Below are positions 13,049-25,899 of a stretch of 64,000 nucleotides of DNA, piece by piece. The position numbers were made by a program, and so were the translations under genes. Source of the stretch: Membranipora membranacea (lineage: Eukaryota > Bryozoa > Gymnolaemata > Cheilostomatida > Membraniporidae); NCBI GenBank assembly GCA_914767715.1, contig OU612071.1, positions 23,557,681-23,621,680 of the forward strand, read 5' to 3'. Below the pieces are notes generated by a model. The model had not been told where the DNA came from. It saw only the letters and a program-made list of their open reading frames with translations, and made no database searches. Every line of letters begins with the position of its first letter. Position 1 is the stretch's first letter.

Positions 13049-13240
13049 CATGCATGCATGCATACATACATGCATACATACATGCATACATACATGCATA
13101 CACACATGCATACGCACATGCACACGCACATGCACACGCACATGCACACGCACACGGGTATCAGAGAGCAAACAACCCTGTGCCATTGAGTAAAATAAGG
13201 AGGATTGTGATTATTCCATTTTCTCAATTTCATTCACTCA
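12630..13240. repeat. Duplicated CATA/CATG microsatellite locus
   Basis: Two long CATA tracts (12636-12775 and 12907-13045) grade into CATG, CACACG and GCACAT variants. A unique flank (ggtatcagagagcaaacaac ... ttctcaatttca) follows each tract, at about 12829 and 13156. The whole block is therefore a tandem duplication of roughly 327 bases, not one array. Long open frames over it on both strands (poly-YIHTYIHT, poly-MYVCMYVC) are artefacts of the repeat. Confidence 0.95.
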
Positions 13241-14000
13241 TTGTGATATTGAAGCTTTTTTACTAAGTATAGGACAAATTAAAATTTAATAAGATCACCA
13301 CCACACCCTCAGCATGTTTTCCTATACATATAGATATGACATAAGGTATAATTAAGCAATTGTTTTTTATATTGGGAAATAACTGTTTTGTAGATTATTG
13401 TATTAGCTTCTCTGAAAAGCATTTTCATTTCGAGTAAGTCCCATCCACAACATCTATAAACAAAGCTCATAGTCAGTTCTATTTCACATTACAAATAAAT
13501 ATCGTATATATAATAAACATTACAATATAATCTCAGACAGAAAGAGAGGCGAATCAGATTGAATCAAAGTAATAATCGTAATCATAAAAGGCGATTTCTA
13601 TATAATTTTATTGCTTGCTTTATATAATAGTTACTCTATCCTAGTGTAGTTTATTATCTAAAGGCTTTTTTTCTCCAAGTTTCTCTCAACTGGACATTTT
13701 TTGGTGAAAAGATTGAGAGGCCAGCAAGTAGAGTGTTGAACCAGAGGTAAACAATATTAGGATTGCATTTTCAGTGTCAGGTCACAATAATTTTTTTCAT
13801 TATAATATCCACTGATCCTATTATTATAATATCGATATAATTATAAAACCTAATTTAGTAATTGTTTATCCCACATTACTTTCCAACATCTTTAGTTATA
13901 AACTTAATTCATTTGCATCTAGGATAGCAACTTTTCACAAAACATATAATTATGTTATCAGTTTAATATCAGTGCTCAATAGTAAGTACAAATGCAACTT

Positions 14001-15626
14001 TTAATACACATGAATCTCGATCTCCCACAAATTAAGATAATCGTTTACACCAGCAGCTGTGATTCTCACACATTTACCACCCATAGCTTTATAACACAGG
14101 TGTATCCCTACAGGGGGCTGAACTCCTGGAGAATATGAGCATGCTGAGTCAGTAAGGCGCTCTCCGAATCCCTCATCATCAAATGACATAGCAACTGTTA
14201 TTAACACATTCTGAAGTCTCAGTCCACTAACTGAGACAAAGAATTGATGAGAGTATTGGTCACAGGTGGTTATGCACTTGCCCATAGCTAACTAATCAGG
14301 GAACCAAGAATTTAGCCATGCAAGCAACGAAATATTTTTACACATTATGTGGGGATGGTAGGGGCGGGGCAATTATTTGACTGTGAGTGGTAAAAAGTGA
14401 GCATGCTAATCACAGCGTAGAATATTCTTTATTAAAGATGGGGAGCGAGTGTGATTGATTAGTGCTCTAGCTCTTCACTGGTCATTGGTGCTGAACTGTG
14501 GTATGATTCTACTAACCAAAGCCACCCTTTGATGTGATATGTCATATTGTAAAAATAAAGTAATGCAATAAAACAATCACTCAAGACTAGGATAATACAC
14601 TTTAAAGTCTGCAGCACAAACTTAAAAGTTTTAGAAGAGATTAGCAAGACTCAAAGATTTTATCAAAATTAAACTTTATTACCTTATCTCAAGAGATAGT
14701 AAAAGATGCATGTTGCATCGAAAAAAGGAAAAAGATCCAAATATTTCATCCCTGCGTGAAAATATACTGCCTTAACACTTAAGAGCTAAATTATGCTGTT
14801 TCAATGAAATTAGGCGCAATGAATCTCAAATTTGGCACTATTATTAGACAATGCGTTAACTGTGAACTGTTGCGTTAAACCCAGAAAAGTTTCTGACAAA
14901 TCCAATGAGCTACTGCATACCTGGGTTGCTATCAGCAACACAATTCCAGATCTTTACTCCTCTCACCACAGCTGGTTCATCTAGATTTATATGCAGCCAA
15001 GGAGAAGGAGAAGGACTGTGGGCAATAGACTTTGAGCTGCCATCATATATCCCGTCTATTGCGTTTGATGCATGAAGATTACCTACTGTACCTGTAGTCG
15101 GTAGCTCTGCAGTATCCTCTAAAGCTAAAACAGTTCATATATCATGTATATCTGTGTTATGTTGTTTGAATAGAATGACTAACAAAAATATCACAAACAA
15201 TAAAACTAGTCAAATCTGTCTTTTATGTCTTCCATAGAAAAAAGGATCACAATCACTCATAATGATTTTGTTCCAACGTGAAGGGAAAGAAAGTTGGACA
15301 TGCTAACCAAATATCAGAGGATGTGATGTGTTTCAGTTGGTCTAGTAGCAAAAACTTTGACATCTCCTCTGCCAGGCTTCAGCCACTCATACATGAGACA
15401 ATTAACATCTGTATCCTCTATCTGTGATTAATAGTTTTACCCCCCCCCCCCGGCATTCTGATCTGACATGGCAAGCTGGTGCGCATTTGATTCTACATGA
15501 TATGAGCTGTGATGTTTGAGGTGTGTTGTCGACCATAAGAATCTCAAACGAAGCTGCTTCATATTTTGCAGCAGTAAGCCCAGTACAGGCTATTACCAGG
15601 GTGATCATCAGACCTATTATCTCCAT
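14001..15626 (-). CDS. Secreted lectin-like protein: PAN/apple-like module plus fucolectin-type F5/8 C domain
   Basis: Exons on the minus strand. The first exon (from Met at 15626) gives a signal peptide (MEIIGLMITLVIACTGLTAA) and a Cys-rich segment (SCRIKCAPACHVRSECRG) like a PAN/apple domain. Exon 15118-14921 (acceptor after ttttagctttag, donor CCCAG/gtatgc) gives ASNAIDGIYDG and PWLHINLDEPAVVRGVKIWN, typical of fucolectin/tachylectin-4-like F5/8 C folds. The last exon 14287-14001 joins in phase as NPG-AMGKC and ends YLNLWEIEIHVY and stop, the family's closing strand. Such proteins bind sugars outside the cell, often in innate recognition. Oddity: a run of 10-11 G (minus strand) at about 15441-15451 breaks the first module. 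The reading NCLMYEWLKPGRGDVKVFAT just past it needs a tiny intron or marks a lesion. The exon border between this module and exon 15118 is unresolved. Confidence 0.7.
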
Positions 15627-15639
15627 GTCTCTTCTCAGT

Positions 15640-18600
15640 CAATGGAGAGAAATTGAGAAAATTTTCAATTGAGAGGCTCTAAATATTTTAAGCACTTCAA
15701 ACATGCAATATCGATTTGTTATAACAATAAATTCATACGCCAGCCAATGGTATGTAAAATATAAGTATTTTGCTTTTAATCTACCTTCCCATAACTGCGT
15801 CTGTTGAGCAATGTGATTTACAATCATATGAGGGTTTCAGGGGGCAACAGAATTTAGTGATACTCACTGATATATATGTTCATGGATTAGGTGAACATAT
15901 CTGACCCTGAACAAGCATTTGGCAATTTATGCATGGTTGCTGGAAATAATTTCTCATATTTTATTAGTCCAAAAGTTCATTAATGGTACAGCCGGCCGTA
16001 AACTTTTGTTACTTAGCTTGCCTGAGTTTTTGAAGGTTTTTACTGAGGCGCCAGTCAATGCATAACATAGAGGCTGCCAGAATTTCAGTTAGATCCAAAT
16101 ACTGACACAGAGTTATATAGAGATGTAATTTCTCAACAAATAGCCATATATTGTATTTTACCACAAATCCATTGATTAGTATCAATGCATATACATATAA
16201 ATATATTGATGTTATTAAATATGATAATCTAGCTTTTCAACATGTGATGGCAATGTCTCGGTCTCAATCACATGAGACTTGTCTCCTCCAGACACTGTCC
16301 CATATCGCCGAGACAGTAGTATGTCGTGACCTCTTAGTTATAAACATTGTTTTGATGATTACTCAATGTGCCAATTGTACAGACAACACCTAACTATACT
16401 GTATTATTGTGACCATTGATCTTCCAAAGTGTTAATATCAACATGCCAACGTAATTTCTGTACCATATTGAATTCAACCCAAAGGGGCACTTTTAAATTT
16501 TATCGGCATCGATGTATGTCTCGGACACGAAATTTATTGCTGTCTCGTTTTCGTACTATCTCGCCAAAATCTGACAATTTGCCATCACTATTTTCAACAC
16601 GTTACGTAGTGAACATTATGCACAGTTCATCATCTATGCTGGCACAAATATATTTTATAGGATTGGGTTATGAGCTTTGAACAGTAATAACAAATACAGC
16701 CAGATAATTGGTCATAACAGCACATACTAGTACACTGGTATTGTATCCCATAAAAAAAGAAATGGCAAAACCTTCAGTTTATTCCATAGCTCTACTCGAC
16801 AAACGAAATAATGAATCTTGTGGCAAATTATGTGAAACATTCTGTTCACTTTCTCCTTCTCTCTGAGTACATTTGTTGCTCTCCTGTAAAATTTTATCTC
16901 TAGCACATTATGAAACTAAGATTTGAACTATTTTTTCTTCAGCTTTTCATTTGACAAAACCAAACATATTGACTGCAATGGAAGGCAGGCATCCCATATG
17001 TCATAAAAAAGAAAACAATCAAGATTAATCAGATTTGTTGCCACCGTTCCAGTACACATCTTTAATGTGATCTACCCATCTTTGAGCGTTTGAACGTTTA
17101 AACGTTTGAGCAGCCCTTGCCAGTTAACAAGTTTTCTGAATCACTTAGCATTGAAATGGAGCTGGTAACAATCTATTACTGGTGGACATAAAATCAATGG
17201 CATCGTCATGATTGAATTTACAAACAAGCGTTAGAAGATGTGAGTGATCATCTTTCATCGTAGGATATCTGGAGAATTGAGTCTGATGATGATAGCAGCT
17301 CGCCCTAGCATCGTTGTCTCTCTCGCCTGATAAAGTTACTCTGGCTCAATATGTGCAGTGTTCTCTACACTGGAATGAAATAGCTGTGCTATAATATATT
17401 AATCTTATGTCAGTAGCATCTCAGCATAACGCTATATACATACTTTTATGTTTCAGTGAATTTATAGTCCAGAATTCAGGCCAATAATGCTATTAAGAGT
17501 CTCTTCATGTTATTTACAATTTATCTTTTCTTATGCTGAAACTTTGCTGGCCCTGCGCTTCAAAGTACAAAATGACAAGTTTGTCAAACTGAACTAATTG
17601 GCCTCGATGGGGAATATTCCATTCAACTGAGTTTTCTAACCATTTTGCGGAGCTGCTCCAGCGACATGCTAACTTGATGGACCAAAGTTTTGACGATAAG
17701 ATGTGATCCAAGAAGATTTCATGCTTCAAATTCTTTGAATGTGCCATTTTCAATGATAGAATATCTTGTTTGGAGTGTAATGGTTTTTTATATGAGTATT
17801 TAATGACCGAGACAATTAGTAATCAGACAGAATTGTGGTTTTGGTTACTCGCTGTTAAATCAAGCATGCGATAATGGTAGCAACTGGTAGAAAATCACGC
17901 TTGGTATGTTTACAATTTTGATTAACTGTGAAATGACAAACAAATTTTTCCCAATAAGTAACTTGTTTGTGTGAAGAAGTTTTACCGAAACTTTGATTAA
18001 ATCAGACATTTAACATGATCCATCTACATGATCTTGCCTGGCTATAGGTTTTATCTAAGACTCCATCACCAAGCAGGACAATTGACGATTCGTAAATACG
18101 ATATTTACCTTCCCAGTGATATCATAAATGCATTGCGAACTAGCATACACTCAGGCTTCTAATTCGAAGTCTTTTGTAAGCAAGCATTCTGCTTGAAAAT
18201 AGAATATTTATTCATAACAATTAAAATAAACTCTTTTTGAGCCTCAATTTCAACTTCCAGCTGACAAAAGGGGTTATATCACAAAGCAATTGCTAGTCGA
18301 TGTCAGTTATGGCGCTACCCACTTTTTCAGCAAAAAGGTTATCTCCATGCATTCCTTCAAATGATGATCCATTGTAGATCGGTGACTGTGATCAGCCGCT
18401 TGTGGCCCTTGGTCATGCATGATCCAATTTGCCTATGTTTGGAGTTGCACCCTCCTGCCGAGCTGCTTGAAGAGGGGATAGTGAACTTTGGTCCTATCAC
18501 TTGGAGTAGGAGTAGGCCTAGGCGGTGCAGATAGATTGTGGATATTTGATTGATGTATGCTTCGCATCGCTTGACTGATAATATTATATGAAGAATGTAA

Positions 18601-18940
18601 AATTTTCATTCAGAAATCTGCTTTGCAAGATTTTCAAGAAAATTAGAAATTTTTTTGATAGTGCATGACTTTAACATGTTTTAATAACTTGAAATTAGCA
18701 AATTCCTCTCTTTTTCATCCAGTTTATTTCCAATTGCTCCAAAGGTAAGGGTAGACCCCAAAATCAAGTTGTTTTCTTCATGGCTAGGTAACTCCTGAAT
18801 AATTGAATAATTGAATGTGGAAGGTTTTAATTGTATAACGCAGCTATTGACTCTATTTGATATAATTAAAACTAGAGTGGATTTAAAAAACAATTGCCAA
18901 AAACATACTCTAGAATCCTGTTTGATAGCTTGATGAGATT
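15640..18940. other. No gene recognised between lectin gene and LTR element
   Basis: This includes the likely promoter side of the minus-strand lectin gene just above 15626, but I cannot point to a convincing TATA or start element. Scattered ORFs of 60-80 codons show no domain. A short self-similar patch (gtttgaacgtttaaacgttt) lies near 17092. Confidence 0.45.
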
Positions 18941-18951
18941 AATAATCACAT

Positions 18952-19441
18952 TGTCACATACACCTAGGCGTGTCACATACACTGTATGTGACACGCCTAG
19001 GTGCATGACTCTGAATGAAGTTAGGCGTTGTATCTTGCACTGTCATGGTTGCCATGGTCCTAATCTGATTAATTTTTATACTCTTCCGCATTTACTTCCA
19101 TTTTTTGCACATTTAATTACCATCTAAATGCAGAGGTTGGCCATCAAAATAATGACGTATCATCCCACCCGTTTCTATTTTTACTACCTATTTATACAGG
19201 TCAGTATAAAGAACAGTGGTTTTTGCTCTGAAGAATCAGTTACAATTGCGAGTTACGATCGGGAGTTACGTGTGACAGTTACAACTTGGCGTTGCAATTT
19301 ATCAGTTGCCTGGGGCATTTGCCCAGGGTGTAGTTCAGTAATAAAATCATCAAACTGCCGAAAAACTGCATTCAGTAATAGAAAGTAATCTCATATGAAC
19401 TCTGCCAGCAGTGAACTGTCGTGATCTTTCTCGATCCGACA
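18952..19441 (+). repeat. 5' LTR
   Basis: 490 bases, starting TGTCACATACACC. It carries an extra palindromic half at its tip relative to the 3' LTR, so the start of the 3' LTR is uncertain by six bases (20423 or 20429). Confidence 0.8.
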
Positions 19442-19443
19442 AT

Positions 19444-19461
19444 TGGTGCCCAACCGAGTGA
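19444..19461 (+). other. Primer-binding site of the LTR element
   Basis: TGGTGCCCAACCGAGTGA starts two bases after the LTR end. The leading TGG would pair with a tRNA 3' CCA end. Which tRNA is not determined here. Confidence 0.7.
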
Positions 19462-20422
19462 GGAGAGAACTTCACACCTTCAGATTATGAGACTGATAGC
19501 GTTGAATATACAAGAAAGAGGCTTGAGATTGTGGACTTGGAGTAGATGATCTAATACAAGCAATATAATGGAACCATATGTGTCTACATCGTCTACATTA
19601 CTATTAGGAGAAATGGAGACGGACTCTCTAGATGATGTAGAGACAAAATATATGGAAGCTGATATACTAGTGATGACATTTGATCTTCTGCTCATGATTC
19701 ACCAACTGACAAGGTACCTCTGCAATTTCCTGATTTTATTCAACCAGCTCTATTCAGTCTCAGTCTACAACAGCAGACAAACTAATCTGGTGGTGTGAGC
19801 ACTGTAACTCAAAAAAATAGAAACACTTCTATAAAAACATTAGGCAACCGTAACCTAAGATCCGTTAAGAGTAAAAGATTATGGAATGCAGCTGACTACA
19901 ACCGACTGGCAACTGATCTTCATATAGCAGCAGTATTAGTGCAAGGATCACCATGAAATAATATGGTCACTGTATTAGTTAGGAGTTAATGAATTATTTG
20001 ATATTATTACCATCGACACAACCTTGATCATGCACTTTATATATTTATTGTTTGAATTTCCTGCAATGCCGGTTTTTTAATGATAGTTGTGCAGGAAAGC
20101 AGCATTATAATATTTCATGAATATTATACCTTCGTCTGTCCAGTAATCTAAGCAAAGCTTAGGTTCGTAGATCTAGAGTTGAGAGGAAAGTGGGATATAT
20201 TTTTTTTGTCAATGGACCTGAAGCAGTTGTTAAGGTTCTTCAGCCTTGGAAGGGAATGTCATGATTTTGTTATGACCATCTTTTATGCATGACATTTTTT
20301 CATTTTTTTGTATTTCATTTTGAGGTTTTAAATTTATATTGCAATGATTATCCTTGTGTGACATAAGCTATAATGTTTTTTGAACCAGTAAAAGCAATCG
20401 AGGACGATCGCAACCAGGGGGG

Positions 20423-20900
20423 TGCATGTGTCACATACGCTGTATGTGACACGCCTAGGTGCATGACTCTACATGAAGCTAGGCGTTGTATATTGCACTG
20501 TCATGGTTGCCATGGTCCTAATCTGATTAATTGTTATACTCTTCTGCATTTACTTCCATTTTTTGCACATTTAATTACCATCTAAATGCAGAGGTTGGCC
20601 ATCAAAATAGCGACTTATCATCCCACCTGTTTCTATTTTTACTTCCTATTTATACAGGTCAGTATAAAGAACAGTGGTTTTTGCTCTGAAGAATCAGTTA
20701 CAATTGCGAGTTACGATCGAGAGTTACATGTGACAGTTACAACTTGGTGTTGCAATTTATCAGTTGCCTGGGGCATTTGCCCCAGGGTGTAGTTCAGTAA
20801 TAAAATCATCAATCTGTTGAAAAACTGCATTCAGTATTATAAAGTAATCTCATATGAACTCTACCAGCAGTGAACTGTCGTGATCTTTCTCGATCCGACA
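20423..20900 (+). repeat. 3' LTR
   Basis: Matches the 5' LTR through the shared ending gatctttctcgatccgaca and the shared interior (cagtataaagaacagtggtt). It is preceded by the purine tract and followed by the ACAT target duplication. Confidence 0.8.
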
Positions 20901-20904
20901 ACAT

Positions 20905-21603
20905 TATAGACACATGAATGTCTTGGGAGGACTCCGATGATTTACTATAACAGCAGCAGCAGCAGTGCATCATCAAGTCCTGCTTTATGCAATATGTTCT
21001 CGTATGGAACATAATTCCAAACCCTATTAAAATGTGCTTTTTCTGTCTAGGTTTCATAAGCAAATATACACCTCTCCTCTGCCTGTGTATAGAAAACGTC
21101 TTGTGCTTCTGTTGCCATGGAAACAAAGAACTTTCCACATTAACATCAAGTGGTGAAAACAGTTGATGACCTTTAGTCAACAATATGAGATGGTAGCTTA
21201 TAAGTTGTTAATGGGATGCCGTCAATCATGTATTTGCACTTCTAAAAGGAAATTCCGAAGACTTGGTTTTGATTTTTGATTCATTGCCTAATATTTGTTT
21301 TTAAAAGGCAACCACAAGGATTTTAGACAAAAATAACAAACTGAGTATGAGGTCAATGCCTGGCTAGGCGGAATTATAGTGAGAAAAGATGTTAAAACAA
21401 AAATGCATTCTCACCGCATTAAAAGTAAAACTCGGTTTCTATTGTTCAGTTTGAACCATTATAATCTCACAAAACAATAACTCAGATTTGACAGTAGAGT
21501 CGTCTTAATTTTGATTGATTGCCAGCTATATATTTTAATGGTCAATGTCTGGCTATGCATAATGAATCAGATATGAAAATTGCCACTTTTATGCATTCTT
21601 TTC
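20905..21603. other. No gene recognised; 3' flank of the SLC16 gene
   Basis: Non-coding. For the minus-strand transporter gene this is the downstream side, where polyadenylation should occur. A short CAG run (20951-20965) lies inside an incidental ORF. Confidence 0.5.
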
Positions 21604-24600
21604 TCATTCTTCGTAAGCTTTGTTGATATTTCCACTAGGCTTAGCATAGGCTGCATCTACTCCTTCCTCCAAAATATCATGCTTAGAACACCAACAAAAT
21701 TTCCTGACAAGAGGAATGAGAAGAAGCACTACTCCACCGAAAATGAAGGAAGATCCAAATACAGCATATGTTACATCATAGCTACCAGACACTTCATACA
21801 GCCATGCTGTAACATAAATTGATTATATCCCTAAATCCTTTGAATCACATTTATCACATACTAATGGTTTGCTTGACTGACAGACTGACAGACCTCAAAC
21901 CATAGAAAAACAGTGAGAGTCAATGTGCAGCATAGTCACACACAGGTAGAGACAAGTGGCACCTCAGTCTACAGATCTGCTGTCAGTCAATGCCAAAATA
22001 TCTTATATGCTGCTACTAATACAAAGAGAGCTCCATTTACTTCCTACAGTAAAGTTACCAATCTCATACACAGGCATCACTTACCTCCCACACTGGGGCC
22101 AAGTAATATAAACACTGTATCTGTGAGAGAAAGCATTCCAGATCCGGTGATGAGATTTTCTACCCCAATCAGGTCAGCTAATACCATATATCTCAAACTG
22201 AATGGTGCTCCTGTAAATGATAATGGATGAACATAACAATCATAATTAATATAAGTGAGTATTTTGCTCAAGGGTTTTCACTCAGTACTTTGCAATTCCA
22301 GCTACTCTATGTTTACTCCATAGTTAGTGCACATGTAATCTGAGAAAGGTAAAAGTCTATCGTCTACCTGTCTGCTGTACCAGGCGACCATTTTCTAAGT
22401 CCTGATATTAAAGCATAACCAGATAGAAACAGATACTATTTAATTATCCTAATCAATGACTTACCAAAGAAGAACCCAAAGCTTCCTGCATAGATAGCCT
22501 GATGATAAAACTTCTCACCGAAGTTCACCATTGAGATGAGACCAGCTCCTAAGAATGTAGATACATAGAGATAAAGACGATATGGCCTCACAGCAGCTGT
22601 ATCTGCTGTCAATCCGTAACAAAAGCGCCCTACTATGCTACTTATCCCTACTATTGAAACCAGGAGAGCTCCACTCTCTGATGACAGACCAAAGTCTGAT
22701 GCTCTTGCTGGTAACAAAACGATCGGTGCTACAGTGCAAAATCGAAGAGATGCCGAATTCATGCAAAATATTAAATAGACTGGATTACGTAGTAGCTTGA
22801 TATCTGCAGATTTTCTCAGGACAAGCTTCATATTATCCAAGAACGATGGTGTCCCCTGAGTATTGTCAGATGTCTCTGTTGTTTTCATTTGACAAACTGG
22901 GTAATGAGCTGAAAGTTTAGTATCTGGTTCTGGTGTCTGTCTGTCAGATTTTGTCCCTTTTCCTCTAGCATAAAGTTTTAAGCGAAGGGTCTGATGTGGC
23001 GGAATTATTGCGGAACTGAGAACAATTCCTTGTAGGGTGGCTCCGGCTAACATATAAAATGTTCCATTGAGACCAAACACATAAAGCAGGTGAGAAGTCA
23101 TAAGAGGGAATGTTAGAATGCCAAACCCACTTCCACATGAGATGATGCAGGAAGCGAGACCTCTCCTCTGTCTGAAATAGTGATTTGATATAACACTACC
23201 AGTATGTAGTAGCATGTTGATTCCAAGACCTACAGAAAAAGTAAAAATCATTTTCACTAGTCCCTAAAGATATCAGTGCTACTAACACCCTGTACCCATA
23301 CATAGCAGATAGGTGTTCAAAAAAAGATTATAATGAGCCAAATACTATCCTGTTTTTTTAACTTTGTAGCCTGCTCCTTTTTCAAAATCTATTCATGGCT
23401 CGTTTGATTGGAAAACCTGGTTTTTGATTCAAAATATGTGTATGTGTAGATTAGAAATTTGATGCAATGACAAGATAAATTTGACTCAATTTCTGCAACC
23501 TAAAGGCTAGTCAACACTAAGCTGTTTCTGTCGATGTTTTATTGTTACTATTTTGTTGTATTTTAGAGAGCTACCTGTCTGTGTTCATTGTTTAACCAGA
23601 TTATATATGTTTAAGCGGTGACAATATTTTTGTGGTTCATGAACACTGTCAATTTTTCGAAAACTCCTCAGAGAACTTTAGTCATGGACAAACAAAATGT
23701 CTAAAAGTTAAATGTTAAAGGCCCCAAAAACACCCTACTGTAAGTCGAGTTCTGAACATCCCCTGAGACAATGAAATTTTTAAACTGACAAACAGCCGAC
23801 TCACCATTGATGAAGCCATATGAGATGTATAAGGTGTATATATTTGGAGCATGAGCACATATCAAAGTTCCAGATGCTAGAAGTAATGATCCTAAAACTC
23901 CTACAACGCGTGCACCATATGTGTTTATAACTCCACTCACAAATACACCTGAAACAAACAATCACAGCAAATATATATACAGGGGCATTTACAGTTCAAA
24001 GTCAATCAACAATTAAAGCAATAGTAGTGTTTTGGGACTGTGATGTTTGCTTGGTTAAAAAATTATGGTTGATCATATGCCAATGATCATAATTAAAATT
24101 TAGAGACTTCCTCAGCTTCAGGGGATTATAATTTGAAATTTGATAAATTCATAAATGTCTCTATGTTATTGAGCAATGAAGAGGGGGGGACTGTTGTGGT
24201 AGAAAAAGTTAACACTGTATCCATATGTTTTGAAGTGGTAGGGCCAGACCAGGTGGGTGTGGGAGGGGTGCTATAGCGCCTTCCCCAAAGGGGATATGGG
24301 GGGGGCCTGCCTCAAGAAAAAATTTAAAAATCAGAGACAATTTTAAGGCATTTCATCCCTTTTTAAGAAGAAAATTGACAAGAAATTAGCCTCGGATTTC
24401 AGTGTAACAGGAAGGGGCATCATCAGACCCCTAATGTGATTGACACTAAGAATTGAAAAAAATCGGTGAGCATTATATGATGAAAAGAGGATGAGTTGGG
24501 CCCAAAGGTTTGTTTTTTAGGCGGGCCATGGCGCAGAATATGATCCCAAATATGGGAAGGCTTCAGCTTGGATTGAAACATGAACGTTTTACATTCTTAT

Positions 24601-25890
24601 ACTATGTTAACCGCTTACAGATGTGACGATATCCTTCCCTCCCTATCCATCACTTGGACAAGCGGGATGTCCTGTCCTTTTGAAGTGTACGCTCTATGCA
24701 TACTGTAGGACAATGAATATGTCTTATCATAAATGTGCAAACGTAAGCCAGTACCAGGATTCTACACTCCTAAGCACACTGCGAATAGACCCTCACGATA
24801 ACCAATATCTATCACAAACTCAATACCAATACAATTTCAATACAATACAAATTAAAATTTCAATGGTTGATGTATTGTTATAGGTAATCGATTCGGTTTA
24901 AATACTGCTGCATGTTGCTTCGTCCCTGGTTGTCTCCCAATTTCTAGGTCGAAGAGTATCCAAAGAAATTAGCATTAAAGTTGTATTACATCACTTGGTA
25001 CTTGTACCTCAGAAATGAAGGTTCCTGACAATTTGTACCTGAAATACTTCTGATTCCAATTTGCATAGACAGCAACCAGAATGCTGCTGTTCTGCTTGTG
25101 TTGTATCTAGTCACCAGGTCATCATACAGAACTCCAAAAGACAATGTAATGCCGTCCGCAATCATCAAGAATACAAAGCAGCTCAGAACTATAACCCAGC
25201 CATATCCTATAAAATGAAGAACACGTCAATGCTTTCTTTTGGTAGGGAAAAACTTAAAACTGAAGGTAGATATTTATGATAAGATACAGTTTTTGAACAC
25301 AAACGACAGAGCTGTGTAAAATTCTGTTAAAGGCTATATGGCAGCTATACTTTTTCTTATATTGTTGTTAAGCTCACAATCAGACTAGGGACTAGACCAG
25401 AGGGACCTTGTGTGCATGCATCAAACCTGCCATAAATTATAGAGATATAAAAGTTCTAGCGCTTGTTGGGCCACAATGGAGCAAATCCAGGGTTTATCAC
25501 CCCTGCCGAAAGCGGACATAGAAGAGCAGAGGAAATGAGAGCATGAGGCATGCTCAACAGAAAAAGAGAGTGATCATCCAAAAATGCTTTATAATACTAA
25601 ACTTGGATGGGGGCAACTTCGAAATTAAATTTCAATTTTTTTACAACAAATTCTTAAAATTGCAGAGAAGTTGTCAACCTCTTGTGAACATGCGAGGTTA
25701 TGTAACTTTTTTAGCATATTCAAATTATATATGGTGACCCTGCTTCTGACGCCTGAACAATTGAACCACACTTACCCCCATCTACAAACTCGTATTTATC
25801 TGTTGGGATTTCATCTTTGTCGTTATCTTCGCCTTTCTCTCCTGCTCTGTGGCTATCTTCTATCTCCTGCTCAGCATTATCCTTCTCCAT
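21604..25890 (-). CDS. SLC16/monocarboxylate-transporter-like protein, six exons, complete
   Basis: Exons 25890-25776, 25206-25039, 23948-23805, 23229-22465, 22210-22085 and 21806-21604 all have GT/AG borders and consistent phase, summing to 1,521 bases (506 residues). A charged cytosolic N-terminus (1-35) leads to DGGYGWVIV (residues 37-45), the signature at the start of TM1 in SLC16 carriers. Twelve membrane segments are expected, with a large polar loop at about 225-285 splitting two bundles of six, and a short polar tail. These are plasma-membrane major-facilitator carriers of small organic acids or related solutes. The TM8 Arg is kept (R344 in SSIVGRFCYG), but the Asp four residues earlier is Ser340. 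The TM1 Lys used by MCT1 aligns with Thr59/Leu60. Proton-lactate symport is therefore doubtful and the substrate unknown. The ATG was chosen because it precedes the signature in frame. Confidence 0.92.
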
Positions 25891-25899
25891 GTATGTATT

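Larger units (their letters stand above)
18952..20900 (+). mobile_element. Short non-autonomous LTR retrotransposon (TRIM-like)
   Basis: Direct repeats of about 480 bases, 18952-19441 and about 20423-20900, begin TG and end CA (both end tctcgatccgaca). Right after the first LTR comes TGGTGCCCAACCGAGTGA (19444 on), a tRNA-type primer-binding site. A purine run (agggggg, 20417-20422) precedes the second LTR. ACAT flanks both ends (18948-18951 and 20901-20904), a 4-bp target duplication. The roughly 980-base interior has no recognisable gag or pol, so the element must have been moved by proteins from elsewhere. The two LTRs differ at about 20-25 positions, indicating an old insertion. The 5' tip of the first LTR holds a 20-bp-arm hairpin (18961-19003). 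Confidence 0.85.

Noticed and set aside
12630-13150. Possible CRISPR-like array
   Set aside because: The periodicity is a 4-base microsatellite without spacers, and the genome is eukaryotic.
12534-13266. Long ORFs on both strands encoding YIHTYIHT- and MYVCMYVC-type repeats
   Set aside because: They are translations of the CATA/TGTA microsatellite; all frames stay open because the repeat has no stop, so they say nothing about coding.
22436-23257. Reading the 273-codon ORF as a complete single-exon transporter
   Set aside because: Its first residues and last eight come from introns; the splice borders at 23229 and 22465 join in phase to exons that complete the family.
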